Shown: positions 42,755 to 52,924, counted from the stretch's first letter. The stretch is DNA of 54,052 bases from RGIG4576 sp964606575 (GCA_964606575.1 CAZSHA010000007.1:1-54052); one strand, 5' to 3'. Program-made: numbers and translations. Notes: generated by a model from the sequence alone, not told the origin.

Positions 42755-42762
42755 TAATTTTG
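42755..42762 (+). promoter_or_regulatory. -7 element of nadE promoter
   Basis: TAATTTTG matches TAnnTTTG 21 bases before the nadE start. It is back-to-back with the receptor promoter, so the two divergent units share about 90 bases. The -33 box is not clear. Confidence 0.55.
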
Positions 42763-42783
42763 TGAAAATATTAAAATGAAGAT

Positions 42784-44724
42784 ATGAATTACGGATTTTT
42801 ACGAGTTGCGGCAATAGTTCCAAATGTAAATGTGGCTGATTGCGAATATAATGTAAAAAATATAATAAAGGAATGTCGTTTAGCATGCGGTAAAGGTGCT
42901 AAAGTTGTGGTTTTCCCAGAATTGAGCGTTTCCTCTTATTCTTGTGGCGATTTATTCGGGCAAACTGCTTTATTGGATTCCGTGGAGCGTGGGTTGTGTG
43001 AGATAAAGAAGGAATCATGCGATTTGGATTGTATGATTGTTGTAGGTGCACCTTTGAGATCGGGTGCAATGTTGTTTAATTGTGCTGTTGTGATATGTAA
43101 AGGTGATTTTTTAGGTGTTGTTCCCAAAACATATATACCTAATTATAAGGAATTCTACGAGAAACGGTGGTTTGTTAAAGCTGATGATGTGAATAGATTT
43201 ACGATAGGGATTGGTAATGAGTGTGTAGAGTTCGGAACAAATCTATTATTTTGCCAAGATCAAGTGAAAATAGCTATTGAAATATGTGAAGACTTATGGA
43301 CAGCAATACCTCCAAGTTCTTGTGCTGCACTTAATGGAGCTAATGTGATATTGAATTTATCTGCGTCTAATGAATCGTTAGGTAAACATGAATATCTACG
43401 AAATATCATAAAGCATCAATCTGCAAAATGCAAAGCGGCTTATGTCTATTCTTCGGCTGGGTTTGGAGAGTCCTCAACTGATTTAGTCTTTTCTGGAAAG
43501 GCTATGATAGCAGAGAATGGCGATATTTTGTACGAATCGAAGCGTTTCACTCAAGATAGGGGTATGGTCGTGTGTGACATAGATATTGAGCGTTTAAATA
43601 ATGAACGGCGTTTAACATCTAGTTTTGCCGATTGTGCTAAAAATTATATGATGCATTTTGAAGAAATCAATGTATATGGTGTTGATTTTATGGAGATGGG
43701 TGGTACAGGATTGTTACGCCCATTGCTGAAAAATCCTTTTGTCCCGTCTGAAAAATCCGTATTGGATGGAAGGTGTGAAGAAATTGTAGATATTCAAGTG
43801 GAAGGATTATCACGACGATTGGTGTTTACTGGCATAAAGTCGGTTGTGGTTGGCGTTTCGGGTGGATTAGATTCAACACTTGCATTATTGGTGTGTCATA
43901 GAACATTTTCTAAATTGGGGTATGATATGTCGGGGATAGTTGGAATAACAATGCCTGGTTTTGGAACTACTGACCGAACTTACAACAATGCCATCGAATT
44001 CCTGAAGCATCTGGGAATCACCATAAAGGAAATCCCAATCAGAGATTCCGTTATTCAACATTTTGCTGATATTGAGCATGATATTAATAGACATGATGTG
44101 ACGTATGAGAATAGCCAAGCGAGAGAGCGTACACAGATATTGATGGATTATGCAAATAAGTGCAATGCTCTTGTTGTGGGAACGGGCGATTTGTCGGAGT
44201 TGGCGTTGGGATGGGCGACTTATAACGGCGACCACATGTCTATGTATGGAATTAATGCAAGTATACCTAAAACGTTAGTTCGCTATTTGGTACGTTGGTT
44301 CGCATTCTCATTAGGCGGTGTAAGGAAAGATGTGTTGCTTGATATAGTTGACACGCCGATTAGCCCAGAACTTGTGCCAGCTGATGAGGATGGAAACATA
44401 AAGCAAAAAACAGAAGATTTGGTGGGACCATACGAATTGCATGATTTCTTTATGTATTATGTATTGAGATGTGGATTTTCGCCTAAGAAGATTTATTATC
44501 TTGCAAAAATTGCATTTGGTGGAGATTATGAGCCAAATGTCATAAAGAAATGGTTACGCACATTTTATCGCAGGTTCTTCCAGCAACAGTTTAAGCGTTC
44601 TTGTTTACCTGATGGACCAAAAGTTGGCAGTGTGTGTCTATCGCCACGTGGCGATTGGCGTATGCCTAGTGATGCTACAGCAAGGTTGTGGCTTGCGGAA
44701 TGTGATGCGTTAGATGATAACTAA
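42784..44724 (+). CDS. nadE: Glutamine-dependent NAD+ synthetase
   Basis: NadE converts deamido-NAD+ to NAD+ using glutamine-derived ammonia. The 646 residues comprise an N-terminal nitrilase-type glutaminase (about 1-290) with the triad Glu46 (VVFPELSVSSY), Lys115 (VVPKTYIPNY) and Cys168 (IEICEDLW). A C-terminal ATP-pyrophosphatase domain (about 325-640) has the P-loop VVVGVSGGLDSTLALLV, NSQARERTQILMDYAN, and VGTGDLSELALGWATYNGD. Length and two-domain form match the standard bacterial glutamine-type enzyme. Start at 42784 opens on the conserved YGFLRVAAIVP. It is a single gene with its own terminator. Confidence 0.97.
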   Translation: MNYGFLRVAAIVPNVNVADCEYNVKNIIKECRLACGKGAKVVVFPELSVSSYSCGDLFGQTALLDSVERGLCEIKKESCDLDCMIVVGAPLRSGAMLFNCAVVICKGDFLGVVPKTYIPNYKEFYEKRWFVKADDVNRFTIGIGNECVEFGTNLLFCQDQVKIAIEICEDLWTAIPPSSCAALNGANVILNLSASNESLGKHEYLRNIIKHQSAKCKAAYVYSSAGFGESSTDLVFSGKAMIAENGDILYESKRFTQDRGMVVCDIDIERLNNERRLTSSFADCAKNYMMHFEEINVYGVDFMEMGGTGLLRPLLKNPFVPSEKSVLDGRCEEIVDIQVEGLSRRLVFTGIKSVVVGVSGGLDSTLALLVCHRTFSKLGYDMSGIVGITMPGFGTTDRTYNNAIEFLKHLGITIKEIPIRDSVIQHFADIEHDINRHDVTYENSQARERTQILMDYANKCNALVVGTGDLSELALGWATYNGDHMSMYGINASIPKTLVRYLVRWFAFSLGGVRKDVLLDIVDTPISPELVPADEDGNIKQKTEDLVGPYELHDFFMYYVLRCGFSPKKIYYLAKIAFGGDYEPNVIKKWLRTFYRRFFQQQFKRSCLPDGPKVGSVCLSPRGDWRMPSDATARLWLAECDALDDN

Positions 44725-44761
44725 AGCGTTTGAAAAAAAGTGAAAAATATTATACCATAGT

Positions 44762-44803
44762 AGAATCAATCTCCCGATGAATATTGGGGAATTGATTCTT
44801 TAT
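44762..44803 (+). terminator. Terminator of nadE
   Basis: AGAATCAATCTCCC (44762-44775) pairs with GGGGAATTGATTCT (44786-44799) with one mismatch and one wobble, followed by TTATGTTT. It overlaps the -33 element of the tamB promoter. Confidence 0.85.
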
Positions 44804-44814
44804 GTTTACCTTTG
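44784..44814 (+). promoter_or_regulatory. Promoter of tamB
   Basis: TTG (44784-44786), a 20-base spacer and TACCTTTG (44807-44814) match the consensus. The start codon is only 12 bases after the -7 box, so the message would be nearly leaderless. The -33 box is inside the nadE terminator stem. Confidence 0.72.
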
Positions 44815-44826
44815 TAAAACTTTTTT

Positions 44827-47800
44827 ATGAAGGCTGCTTTATACAATATATATAAAATTTTACGTACAATTATAGTCATAGGAATCGTGTCGTTTGTAAC
44901 GGTTTTTGTGTCTTTGTATCTTATTTTGCTAATACCATCGGTGCAATCATCAATAAGAACCATAGCAGAGGACGAGTTGAGTGGGTTATTGCAAACTAAA
45001 GTTACTATAGGTAATTTGTCTATTGAACCTTTTACGCAAGTTGTGCTTAATGATGTGGTAGTCCCTGATAAGAATGGAAAAGACTTATTGAAAATAGACA
45101 AGTTGGGAGCTGGATTGAGCTTGTATAACTTAGCTGTAAGAAAACGTGTGGTATTTACTTATGCCGAATTAGTGGGATTAAAAGGGGGGATTTATAGAGA
45201 AACACCAGATTCACCCGCCAATATCCAGTTTCTGGTGGATGCTTTATCGTCAAAGGACAAGAATAAGCCACCTACAAAGTTTGATTTGGCAATTTATAAT
45301 ATAGTGTTGCGGAAAAGCAGTATTGCTTATGATGTGTTGAACCAAGACTCTGTAATTGGACGTTTTGACAAGAACCATATAAGAATTAATGATTTACGAG
45401 CTGATATAGCTTTGCCTAAGTTAAAGAATGATGACTATTCGATAGAGGTTAGAAGATTATCGTTTGAAGAACTTAGTGGTTTTGAATTAAAAAATCTTAC
45501 TATTAACGCACTGGTGACGAAAGAATTGTTAGCTGTTTCTAATCTTAAAATTGAATTACCTGGCTCATACGTTTCGCCTGAAGATTTTACTTTGGATTAT
45601 GGTGATATAAAATTATTATCTAGTAAGATAAAGGAAACCAATATAGGCATAAACATATCAGATTCTTATGTTACGCTGAAGGATTTATCTTCTTTCGTCC
45701 CAGCGTTTTCAAAGTTTGTGGAACCTATACATATCAAAACTGTTCTTAGCGGAACTATTAGTGATTTTGAGATTCCTATGCTAGATTTGTTGACCGATGA
45801 TGGGAGGATATCTGTGAAAATTAACGGGGCTGTAAATAGCATAGATGATAAAGATAATTTAAATGTAGATATTTCACATATAAATATAAATGCAAAAGCC
45901 GAGGAAGTGGCTAAATTGACATCCTCTTTTACCAATTTATCAGTTCAAGCAAAAGATTTAATCAGCCGATGTGGAAATGTTGATATTGACGGATCTGTGT
46001 TAGGAACAGCTGATAAATTTGATTTTAGTGGTGTTGTTGCTACGTCATTAGGAAATGTCGTTGTTGACGGTAAATTTAAAAATGGAAATAACGGATTAGG
46101 GTTTAAAGGAGTAGTGTCAACCGATAATTTCAATTTGGGTATGCTTTTGAATAAGCAAGATTTATTAAATGAGTTGGCATTTAATCTTGATTTGGACGGT
46201 TTTTACAAGCAATCGGGTGTAGAAGCGTTGATAAAGGGTGAAATTCCGTATTTGGATTTAAAAGGTTATCGTTACAAAAATATTAATGCGAATGTTAATG
46301 TTGATGGAAACGAATATGCAGGAACGTTATTGGTGGATGATGAGAACATGGCTATTAGCACCGATGGCATGATAAAATTAGATGGTAAAAACACCCATTT
46401 GGATTTTAATATGAATGTCTGTCATGTTAATTTGGCAAATCTTAATTTGGATCATAAGTATCCAACGCATAATATGTCTTTCAAGATGTATGCGTTGATG
46501 AGCGGTAATCAATTAACGAATCTTAACGGAACGGCTTCTGTTAATGATTTTAAATTTGTTGATAATCAAGGCAAAGGAATAACTATAAGTAATTTTGAAT
46601 TATTTGCCGATAACAGTGTGATGCCGTCGGAAATAAATATAGCTTCAGATGTGGTCAACGGAAGTATAATAGGAATGTATGATTTTAATTATATAGTTCC
46701 AGCCGTGAAGCATATAATTGGCAGGGCTTTACCGTCATTGTATGTTGTTGATTCAATAAATAGCGGTTCTAGAAAATTGTTAAACGATTTCGATTATTCG
46801 TTTAGAATAGAGGCTAGTGATGCAACCAACAATGTGCTGTCATTTTTTAATATGCCGATAGGCTTATTGTATCCTATAACTTTGAGCGGGCATTTAAAAG
46901 AAGAAGATAATACCTTTAATGCGGTTATCGATGCTCCATATATTGAGCAGAAGAACAAGTTAATAGAGGCAAGCCGAATTGAGATGATGGTGGATTCGGT
47001 CGATAAGAATGTGGAGTTTAATCTACAAACCTTGATGCCAGTGAAGAATGGGAAAATGGCATTGCAGATAAACGGTAACGGTGTGAACAACAGGCTTGAT
47101 ACCGATATATCTTGGAAAGTAGACCGTAAAGAGAACTATCATGGCAAAATAAACATGTCGACTTCACTTGCTAGAGTAAACGAAACCAACTCTTTAATGG
47201 CAACTATAAACGTAAATCCGACTAATATGGTGTTTAATGATACCGTGTGGGATGTTCATGAATCTAAAATAGGTATATATAATAAAAACATAAGGGTAGA
47301 CGGTTTCAAAGTTACGTGCGATAAGCAATATGTGGCTATTGATGGACGTACATCGGCAAATAGTGGAGATAAGTTGACTGTATCTTTGAATGATGTGAAT
47401 TTAGGTTACATATTTCAAACATTGGAACTTAATAATGTGGCTTTTGGTGGACATGCTACGGGAACTGTATACGCATCAGATTTGTTGTCGGGAGCACCTA
47501 ACTTAAAGACCGACGGTTTCTATGTAAAAGAAATGTCTTATAATGAAACCTTATTGGGCGATGCTGATATTACCAGTTATTGGAATAATGATAAGAAATT
47601 CATAGGTATAAAGGCGTTAGTTAGTCAGCCTAATGGATGTAAGACCAATGTGGATGGTGAGATATATCCAATGAATGATTCTTTGAGGTTTGATTTTGAA
47701 GCCGATAAGTTGAAAGTTGGATTTATGAAACCGTTCATGTCAGCGATAACATCCGATTTAGATGGCTATGCTTCAGGAAATGCGTGTTTGTATGGTAAAT

Positions 47801-49371
47801 TCAAGACGTTGAATCTGTATGGCGATATTTTTGTTGAGGATTTAAAGGTGAAAGTCGATTATACAAATGTGTATTATTGGGCAACCGATTCAATAAAAAT
47901 TATTCCGGGATTAATAGATTTCAAGGATGTAGAACTTAAAGACCGCTATGGTCACACTGCTAATTTAACCGGTTGGGTAAGGCACGAAGATTTTCATAAC
48001 GCATCATTCGATTTCCAAGTGACGAAGGCAAAGGATTTATTGTGCTATGACATACCAGAAAAACAGATAGATAATTGGTATGGGACAATATTTGGTAATG
48101 GCTCGGCATTTGTTTCTGGTGAGCCAGGTGTAGTTCGGATTGATGTGAATATGGAAACGGCTGCAAATAGTAAATTCTATTTTGAGCTATCGGATGCAGA
48201 GGCTGCGATGGAATATGATTTTATCACTTTCACTGATAAGCGTAAAGCAAAACAAGAGGCTGAGAACAAGGTGCAAGAGAGTCTGCGTGACCAAATCTTG
48301 AGAAAATATGAGAAAAAGAAAAAAGAGGAGAACTCAAAAGGTAGTCGTGTGCTGATTAATTTGCAAGCCGATGTTAATCCGTTAGGACAGATGATTTTAG
48401 TGATGGATCCAGCTGGAGGCGATAAGATAAAGGCTACAGGTAGTGGAAATCTCACTATGAAATATGATAGCCGTGAGGAATTAGAGATGTTTGGAAAATA
48501 TACTCTAGAGCAAGGTACATACAATTTCACTCTGCAAGACATCATTATAAAAGATTTTACGATTAAAGAGGGTAGTAGCATAGCGTTTGACGGTGATCCG
48601 TTTGCTGCAGTGATTGATATTTCGGCCGTATATGCTTTGAATGCTAATTTGCAAGACCTTGATGAACAGTTTGCTACAGATAAAGAGCTAAATAGAACCA
48701 ATGTGCCTGTACATGCTTTGTTGAATGTTTCGGGATATATGCTGCAACCAGCGATAGGTTTTGATTTGGAGTTCCCAACATTATCTAGTGATGCGTATCG
48801 AAAGGTTAAAAGTATCATAAGTACTGATGACATGATGAATAGGCAAATTATATATTTATTGGCGTTGAACCGATTCTATACTCCTGAATATATGGGAAAT
48901 ACGAATAAGAATAATGAGCTTGCATCGGTAGCTTCTTCTACTATATCATCACAATTGTCAAGTATGCTAGGGCAGATTAGTGATAAATGGTCTATCTCTC
49001 CGAATTTCAAGAGTGATAAGGGCGATTTTTCTGATGTCGAAGTAAATTTGGCGTTGTCGAGCCGATTGCTTAACAATCGTTTGATTTTCAACGGTAATTT
49101 CGGCTACAGAGATAAGATGATGAATGATGAAAATACAAATCTAATAGGTGATTTTGATTTGGAATATCTTTTGAATAAGGCAGGAAATGTCAGATTGAAA
49201 GGATATAACCATTTTAACGATCAAAATTATTATGTGAAGAATGCGTTGACTACGCAAGGGTTTGGCGTAGAATTTAAGTACGACTTTAATAATCTTTTTG
49301 ATTTCATGAGAAAACGAAAAGAAACCAAAATAGAACAAGATACTATAGAAGTTAAAAATCGTGTTGACTAA
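44827..49371 (+). CDS. tamB: TamB/AsmA-like translocation and assembly module protein
   Basis: TamB-type proteins span the periplasm as a long beta-helical groove and carry lipids or assist outer-membrane protein assembly. This one has 1514 residues. An N-terminal membrane helix (about 14-37) is followed by an AsmA-like start (LSGLLQTKVTIGNLSIEPFTQVVLNDV). A long beta-rich repeat region follows, then a charged helical insert (about 1135-1175, KRKAKQEAENKVQESLRDQ), and the C-terminal DUF490 domain (about 1180-1490: LEQGTYNFTLQDIIIKDFTIKEG, ISTDDMMNRQIIYLLALNRFY). The last residues continue into an 11-base overlap with the next gene. Confidence 0.94.
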   Translation: MKAALYNIYKILRTIIVIGIVSFVTVFVSLYLILLIPSVQSSIRTIAEDELSGLLQTKVTIGNLSIEPFTQVVLNDVVVPDKNGKDLLKIDKLGAGLSLYNLAVRKRVVFTYAELVGLKGGIYRETPDSPANIQFLVDALSSKDKNKPPTKFDLAIYNIVLRKSSIAYDVLNQDSVIGRFDKNHIRINDLRADIALPKLKNDDYSIEVRRLSFEELSGFELKNLTINALVTKELLAVSNLKIELPGSYVSPEDFTLDYGDIKLLSSKIKETNIGINISDSYVTLKDLSSFVPAFSKFVEPIHIKTVLSGTISDFEIPMLDLLTDDGRISVKINGAVNSIDDKDNLNVDISHININAKAEEVAKLTSSFTNLSVQAKDLISRCGNVDIDGSVLGTADKFDFSGVVATSLGNVVVDGKFKNGNNGLGFKGVVSTDNFNLGMLLNKQDLLNELAFNLDLDGFYKQSGVEALIKGEIPYLDLKGYRYKNINANVNVDGNEYAGTLLVDDENMAISTDGMIKLDGKNTHLDFNMNVCHVNLANLNLDHKYPTHNMSFKMYALMSGNQLTNLNGTASVNDFKFVDNQGKGITISNFELFADNSVMPSEINIASDVVNGSIIGMYDFNYIVPAVKHIIGRALPSLYVVDSINSGSRKLLNDFDYSFRIEASDATNNVLSFFNMPIGLLYPITLSGHLKEEDNTFNAVIDAPYIEQKNKLIEASRIEMMVDSVDKNVEFNLQTLMPVKNGKMALQINGNGVNNRLDTDISWKVDRKENYHGKINMSTSLARVNETNSLMATINVNPTNMVFNDTVWDVHESKIGIYNKNIRVDGFKVTCDKQYVAIDGRTSANSGDKLTVSLNDVNLGYIFQTLELNNVAFGGHATGTVYASDLLSGAPNLKTDGFYVKEMSYNETLLGDADITSYWNNDKKFIGIKALVSQPNGCKTNVDGEIYPMNDSLRFDFEADKLKVGFMKPFMSAITSDLDGYASGNACLYGKFKTLNLYGDIFVEDLKVKVDYTNVYYWATDSIKIIPGLIDFKDVELKDRYGHTANLTGWVRHEDFHNASFDFQVTKAKDLLCYDIPEKQIDNWYGTIFGNGSAFVSGEPGVVRIDVNMETAANSKFYFELSDAEAAMEYDFITFTDKRKAKQEAENKVQESLRDQILRKYEKKKKEENSKGSRVLINLQADVNPLGQMILVMDPAGGDKIKATGSGNLTMKYDSREELEMFGKYTLEQGTYNFTLQDIIIKDFTIKEGSSIAFDGDPFAAVIDISAVYALNANLQDLDEQFATDKELNRTNVPVHALLNVSGYMLQPAIGFDLEFPTLSSDAYRKVKSIISTDDMMNRQIIYLLALNRFYTPEYMGNTNKNNELASVASSTISSQLSSMLGQISDKWSISPNFKSDKGDFSDVEVNLALSSRLLNNRLIFNGNFGYRDKMMNDENTNLIGDFDLEYLLNKAGNVRLKGYNHFNDQNYYVKNALTTQGFGVEFKYDFNNLFDFMRKRKETKIEQDTIEVKNRVD

Positions 49372-50566
49372 GTTTAGGCACATAGTTATATTAATGTTGT
49401 TTCTTGTGACCCATTCGGTTATAGGAAATGCTGCCAATTCTGATTCAATTGCGAATGATGATTCTGATAAATGGTATAATTCACTTAGAAAATTCCGTGA
49501 CATAGGTGAGGATAAAGAGAAGGATTTGCTCGACTCTCTTATGACTGCTTATGGCAAGGACTATTGGAAGTGGGCGGCATTCAACGGAAAGTTAGATTTA
49601 AGCGATAAAAGAATACAGTACCCTAAATTTGTGAAATGGTGTGTTGATTTGTATAATTGGGGTGATAGGACATTTAACACCTACGACACTGCTTATGTGG
49701 TTGGGACTGGGAAACGCTGGAAATTGATGGCGAAAAATGACAACTGGCTTGATTCCTATTCATTGAGATTACCGCAAAGTATCAGGGTTGATATGGCTTC
49801 TGATATAGCATATAATATGGGTGCTAGCCTTTCTTATATGGCTGTGAGTTTAGGCTTCATGTCTAATATGGATAATGTCTTTGCGGGTAATCCAGTAAGG
49901 CACAAGAAATGGGAATTTCAATTCAGCTGTGCCTTGGTTGCATTTGATGCCTATTATTCTCGAAATACAGGCTCAACAAATATAACAAGATTGGGTGACT
50001 ATAGGAATTATAATCTATTTGATGCTGATTATAAGTTTTCGGGACTTACTTCTGAATCTTATGGTGTGGATATGTATTATTTTTTCAATAATAGGAAGTA
50101 TTCGCAAGGTGCAGCCTATACCTATTCAAAATATCAAAAGAAAAGTGCTGGATCTGTTATTTCTGGTATCGCTGTATCTCATCAAAATGTTAAAGTCGAC
50201 TTTAATACCTTGCCTGAGGAGATTATCGACGAAATGCCGTCAGATAAAAGGAATTATCACGTAAAGTACAACGATTTCTGTATAATGATAGGTTATGGCT
50301 ATAACTGGGTGCTCAAAAAGAATTGGGTATTTAACCTCACGGCTATACCGTGCTTTGGGTTAAATCATAGTTTGAATGACACCAAGGAGAAACAGAAAGA
50401 TTTGGTATCGTTCAACATAAAGGCTAAAATGTCGTTGGTTTATAACTATAAACGTTTCTTTTACAGCTTAAATGGTAAGTTTGATGGTCATTTCTATAAT
50501 GGTAATGACTATAAATTTTTCAATTCAGTCGGAAATCTAGCATTGGTGGCTGGATTTAGGTTCTGA
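49361..50566 (+). CDS. DUF4421-type outer-membrane beta-barrel protein
   Basis: This is a 401-residue protein with a signal peptide (HIVILMLFLVTHSVIGNA). Many amphipathic strands with aromatic girdles follow (YNMGASLSYMAVSLGFMS, KWEFQFSCALVAFDAYY), ending in a barrel-closing Phe (LALVAGFRF). The pattern is that of DUF4421 proteins. The start is GTG at 49361, or the TTG right after it, both inside the last codons of tamB, so translation is coupled. The coupling suggests it works with TamB in the envelope, perhaps as its outer-membrane partner. Function is otherwise unknown. Confidence 0.82.
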   Translation: MLTKFRHIVILMLFLVTHSVIGNAANSDSIANDDSDKWYNSLRKFRDIGEDKEKDLLDSLMTAYGKDYWKWAAFNGKLDLSDKRIQYPKFVKWCVDLYNWGDRTFNTYDTAYVVGTGKRWKLMAKNDNWLDSYSLRLPQSIRVDMASDIAYNMGASLSYMAVSLGFMSNMDNVFAGNPVRHKKWEFQFSCALVAFDAYYSRNTGSTNITRLGDYRNYNLFDADYKFSGLTSESYGVDMYYFFNNRKYSQGAAYTYSKYQKKSAGSVISGIAVSHQNVKVDFNTLPEEIIDEMPSDKRNYHVKYNDFCIMIGYGYNWVLKKNWVFNLTAIPCFGLNHSLNDTKEKQKDLVSFNIKAKMSLVYNYKRFFYSLNGKFDGHFYNGNDYKFFNSVGNLALVAGFRF

Positions 50567-50614
50567 ATAGTAATAATTTGTGGCTATAGAGAGAATGGTT
50601 GAACGATAAATTTG

Positions 50615-50622
50615 TAATTTTG
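50615..50622 (+). promoter_or_regulatory. -7 element upstream of tsaD
   Basis: TAATTTTG matches TAnnTTTG 24 bases before the tsaD start. No TTTG lies at 19-21 bases upstream. Confidence 0.5.
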
Positions 50623-50646
50623 TATTCCGATAAAGACAAGTAAGAA

Positions 50647-51663
50647 ATGAGCGTAATAATATTAGGAATTGAGTCGTCTTGTGACGATACTTCGGCGGCA
50701 ATTATAAAGGATGGCGTGTTGATGTCTAATGTGGTTGCTAGTCAAAAAGTGCATGAGGCTTATGGAGGAGTTGTTCCAGAATTGGCATCTCGGGCTCATC
50801 AGCAGAATATTGTACCTGTGGTGAGTGAGGCTATCCGTCAAGCTGGAATCAAAAAAGAAGATATAAGCGGTATCGCATTCACACGAGGTCCCGGCTTGCT
50901 CGGCTCTCTATTGGTCGGTACATCTTTTGCGAAAGGTTTGGCGTTGGCATTGGAGATACCGTTGCTGGATGTCAATCATTTGCACGGTCATGTGTTGTCG
51001 CATTTTATAAAGGAAGACGAAACGACCGAAGTCCCTGAATTTCCTTATTTATGTTTGCTTGTTTCGGGTGGAAATTCTCAAATTATAAAAGTGAATTCGC
51101 CTAATGATATGGAAGTGCTTGGTCAGACTATAGACGATGCAGCCGGTGAGGCGTTTGACAAATGTGCTAAGGTTATGGGACTGCCATATCCCGGGGGACC
51201 TTATATAGACAAACTGGCTGCAGAGGGCGATTCTACTAGGTTTAAATTCAGTAAACCACACATAGCTGGGTTTGATTATAGCTTTAGCGGATTAAAAACA
51301 TCTTTCCTATATACATTGCGTGACGAGAAAAAACTGAACCCTAATTTTGTGGAGGAGAATAAAGCCGATTTAGCTGCTTCTTTGCAAAAGACCATAATTG
51401 ATATTCTTATGGATAAGTTCGGTAAAGCGATAAAAGAAACTGGCATAAGAACGGTAGCTATCGGTGGCGGAGTGTCTGCAAATTCTGGTGTCAGAAATGC
51501 GGTTGAGGAATATTGCAAACGTAGAGGCATTAAGGCGTTTATTCCGAAACGCTCTTTTACTACCGATAATGCGGCTATGATTGCTGTAGCTGGTTATTTT
51601 AAATATTTGGAGAAAGATTTTTGTAGTATTGATATGCCGCCATTTGCAAGGGTGACAATTTAG
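50647..51663 (+). CDS. tsaD: tRNA threonylcarbamoyladenosine transferase TsaD
   Basis: TsaD transfers the threonylcarbamoyl group to A37 of ANN-decoding tRNAs, with TsaB and TsaE as partners. The 338 residues have the ASKHA fold. The opening is LGIESSCDDTSAAI. The metal ligands His111 and His115 lie in NHLHGHVLSH, with the third ligand Asp near TDNAAMIA. PELASRAH, FTRGPGLLGSLLVG, VSGGNSQII, and KVMGLPYPGGPYID are also present. It begins a three-gene run (tsaD-cinA-acyltransferase) with gaps of about 10 bases. Confidence 0.97.
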   Translation: MSVIILGIESSCDDTSAAIIKDGVLMSNVVASQKVHEAYGGVVPELASRAHQQNIVPVVSEAIRQAGIKKEDISGIAFTRGPGLLGSLLVGTSFAKGLALALEIPLLDVNHLHGHVLSHFIKEDETTEVPEFPYLCLLVSGGNSQIIKVNSPNDMEVLGQTIDDAAGEAFDKCAKVMGLPYPGGPYIDKLAAEGDSTRFKFSKPHIAGFDYSFSGLKTSFLYTLRDEKKLNPNFVEENKADLAASLQKTIIDILMDKFGKAIKETGIRTVAIGGGVSANSGVRNAVEEYCKRRGIKAFIPKRSFTTDNAAMIAVAGYFKYLEKDFCSIDMPPFARVTI

Positions 51664-51673
51664 AGGTTGTATT

Positions 51674-52915
51674 ATGGATGTTTCTGTAATAGTTATCGGT
51701 GATGAGTTGCTGATAGGACAGGTAACTGATACTAATTCGGGATGGATAGCTCGCCACCTAAATCCTCTAGGTTGGAGGGTGAGAAGCGTGAAAGTGATAG
51801 CGGATGACGCTAGCGAGATTTCTAGCGCTATTGATCAAGCATTTGCACAGACCGATATAGTGCTGACTACTGGCGGATTAGGACCTACTAAGGATGATAT
51901 AACGAAACCAACATTATGCAGTTATTTCGGTGGAGAGCTTATATTAGATTCTACTACGCTTCGCAATGTGGAGGAAGTCATATCAAAACGGCATTTGTCT
52001 ATGAATCCTTTGAATGTGGCACAAGCTATGGTTCCTAGCTCATGTCGGGTAATTCAAAATCAGGTGGGTACTGCTCCAATCATGTGGTTTGAAAAAGAAG
52101 GTAAGGTGTTGGTGTCGATGCCGGGTGTGCCTTTTGAAACCGAAACCATGATGGAGAGAGAAGTAATTCCGCAATTGTTGCGACATTTTTCGGTGAATGA
52201 CCATATTGAGCATCGCACTTTTATTGTTGTTGGCTATGCGGAATCGGCTTTAGCTATTAAATTAGAACAATTTGAGCAAGAACTTCCTGAATATATACAC
52301 TTGGCTTATTTGCCGAAACCTGGAATTGTAAGATTAAGGTTGACAGGCACATCAACCGATGCAGAATTGATAAAGCATGATATGACAATGCTGTCAGATA
52401 AGTTGGATGACATTTTAGGGACGGCTATAGTATGTCATGAAGATAAGCCTCTGTCTGCTATAATTGGAGACAAACTTAGAGAAAAGAGGTTGACTCTGGC
52501 GACTGCTGAGAGCTGTACAGGAGGAAACATAGCTCATCAAATTACATCAGTGGCAGGTAGCTCCGATTATTTTATAGGTTCTGTGGTGTCATACACGAAT
52601 GATGTTAAACGCGATTTGTTGAACGTGCCGAGCGGGGTGTTTGAAACTCAGGGTGCAGTAAGCCAGCCCACCGTCGAGCAAATGGTGCGTGGCGTTTGTG
52701 CTTTGCTAGGTGCTGACTGTGCTATGTCTACGTCAGGTATTGCTGGACCGGGAGGCGGAACTCCGACTAAACCAGTTGGCACTGTGTGGATGGCAGTTAA
52801 GGTTGGCGATAAGGTTAAGAGTCAGTGTAAGCATTTCCCTGGTTCTCGTGACCGTGTGATAGACCGTGCTACGACCGAGGTGCAGATTATGCTTTTGAAT
52901 CTTCTAAATGAGTAA
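51674..52915 (+). CDS. cinA: CinA-family nicotinamide-nucleotide amidohydrolase
   Basis: CinA proteins recycle pyridine nucleotides: the C-terminal domain deamidates NMN and the N-terminal domain (MoCF/COG1058) cleaves ADP-ribose-type substrates. The 413 residues show the N-domain (about 1-170) with VIGDELLIGQVTDTNSGWIA, TTGGLGPTKDDITK, and VSMPGVPFETETMM. The C-domain (about 255-410) shows TLATAESCTGGNIAHQITSVAGSS and STSGIAGPGGGTPTKPVGTVWMAV. It starts 10 bases after tsaD, the usual Bacteroidota order. NadE lies about 7 kb upstream, but not in the same operon. Confidence 0.96.
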   Translation: MDVSVIVIGDELLIGQVTDTNSGWIARHLNPLGWRVRSVKVIADDASEISSAIDQAFAQTDIVLTTGGLGPTKDDITKPTLCSYFGGELILDSTTLRNVEEVISKRHLSMNPLNVAQAMVPSSCRVIQNQVGTAPIMWFEKEGKVLVSMPGVPFETETMMEREVIPQLLRHFSVNDHIEHRTFIVVGYAESALAIKLEQFEQELPEYIHLAYLPKPGIVRLRLTGTSTDAELIKHDMTMLSDKLDDILGTAIVCHEDKPLSAIIGDKLREKRLTLATAESCTGGNIAHQITSVAGSSDYFIGSVVSYTNDVKRDLLNVPSGVFETQGAVSQPTVEQMVRGVCALLGADCAMSTSGIAGPGGGTPTKPVGTVWMAVKVGDKVKSQCKHFPGSRDRVIDRATTEVQIMLLNLLNE

Positions 52916-52924
52916 GAAGTCAAT

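Noticed and set aside
48177..48833. 218-residue minus-strand frame within tamB
   Set aside because: It is antisense to the conserved DUF490 region; its Ser/Phe-rich translation is typical of a shadow frame.
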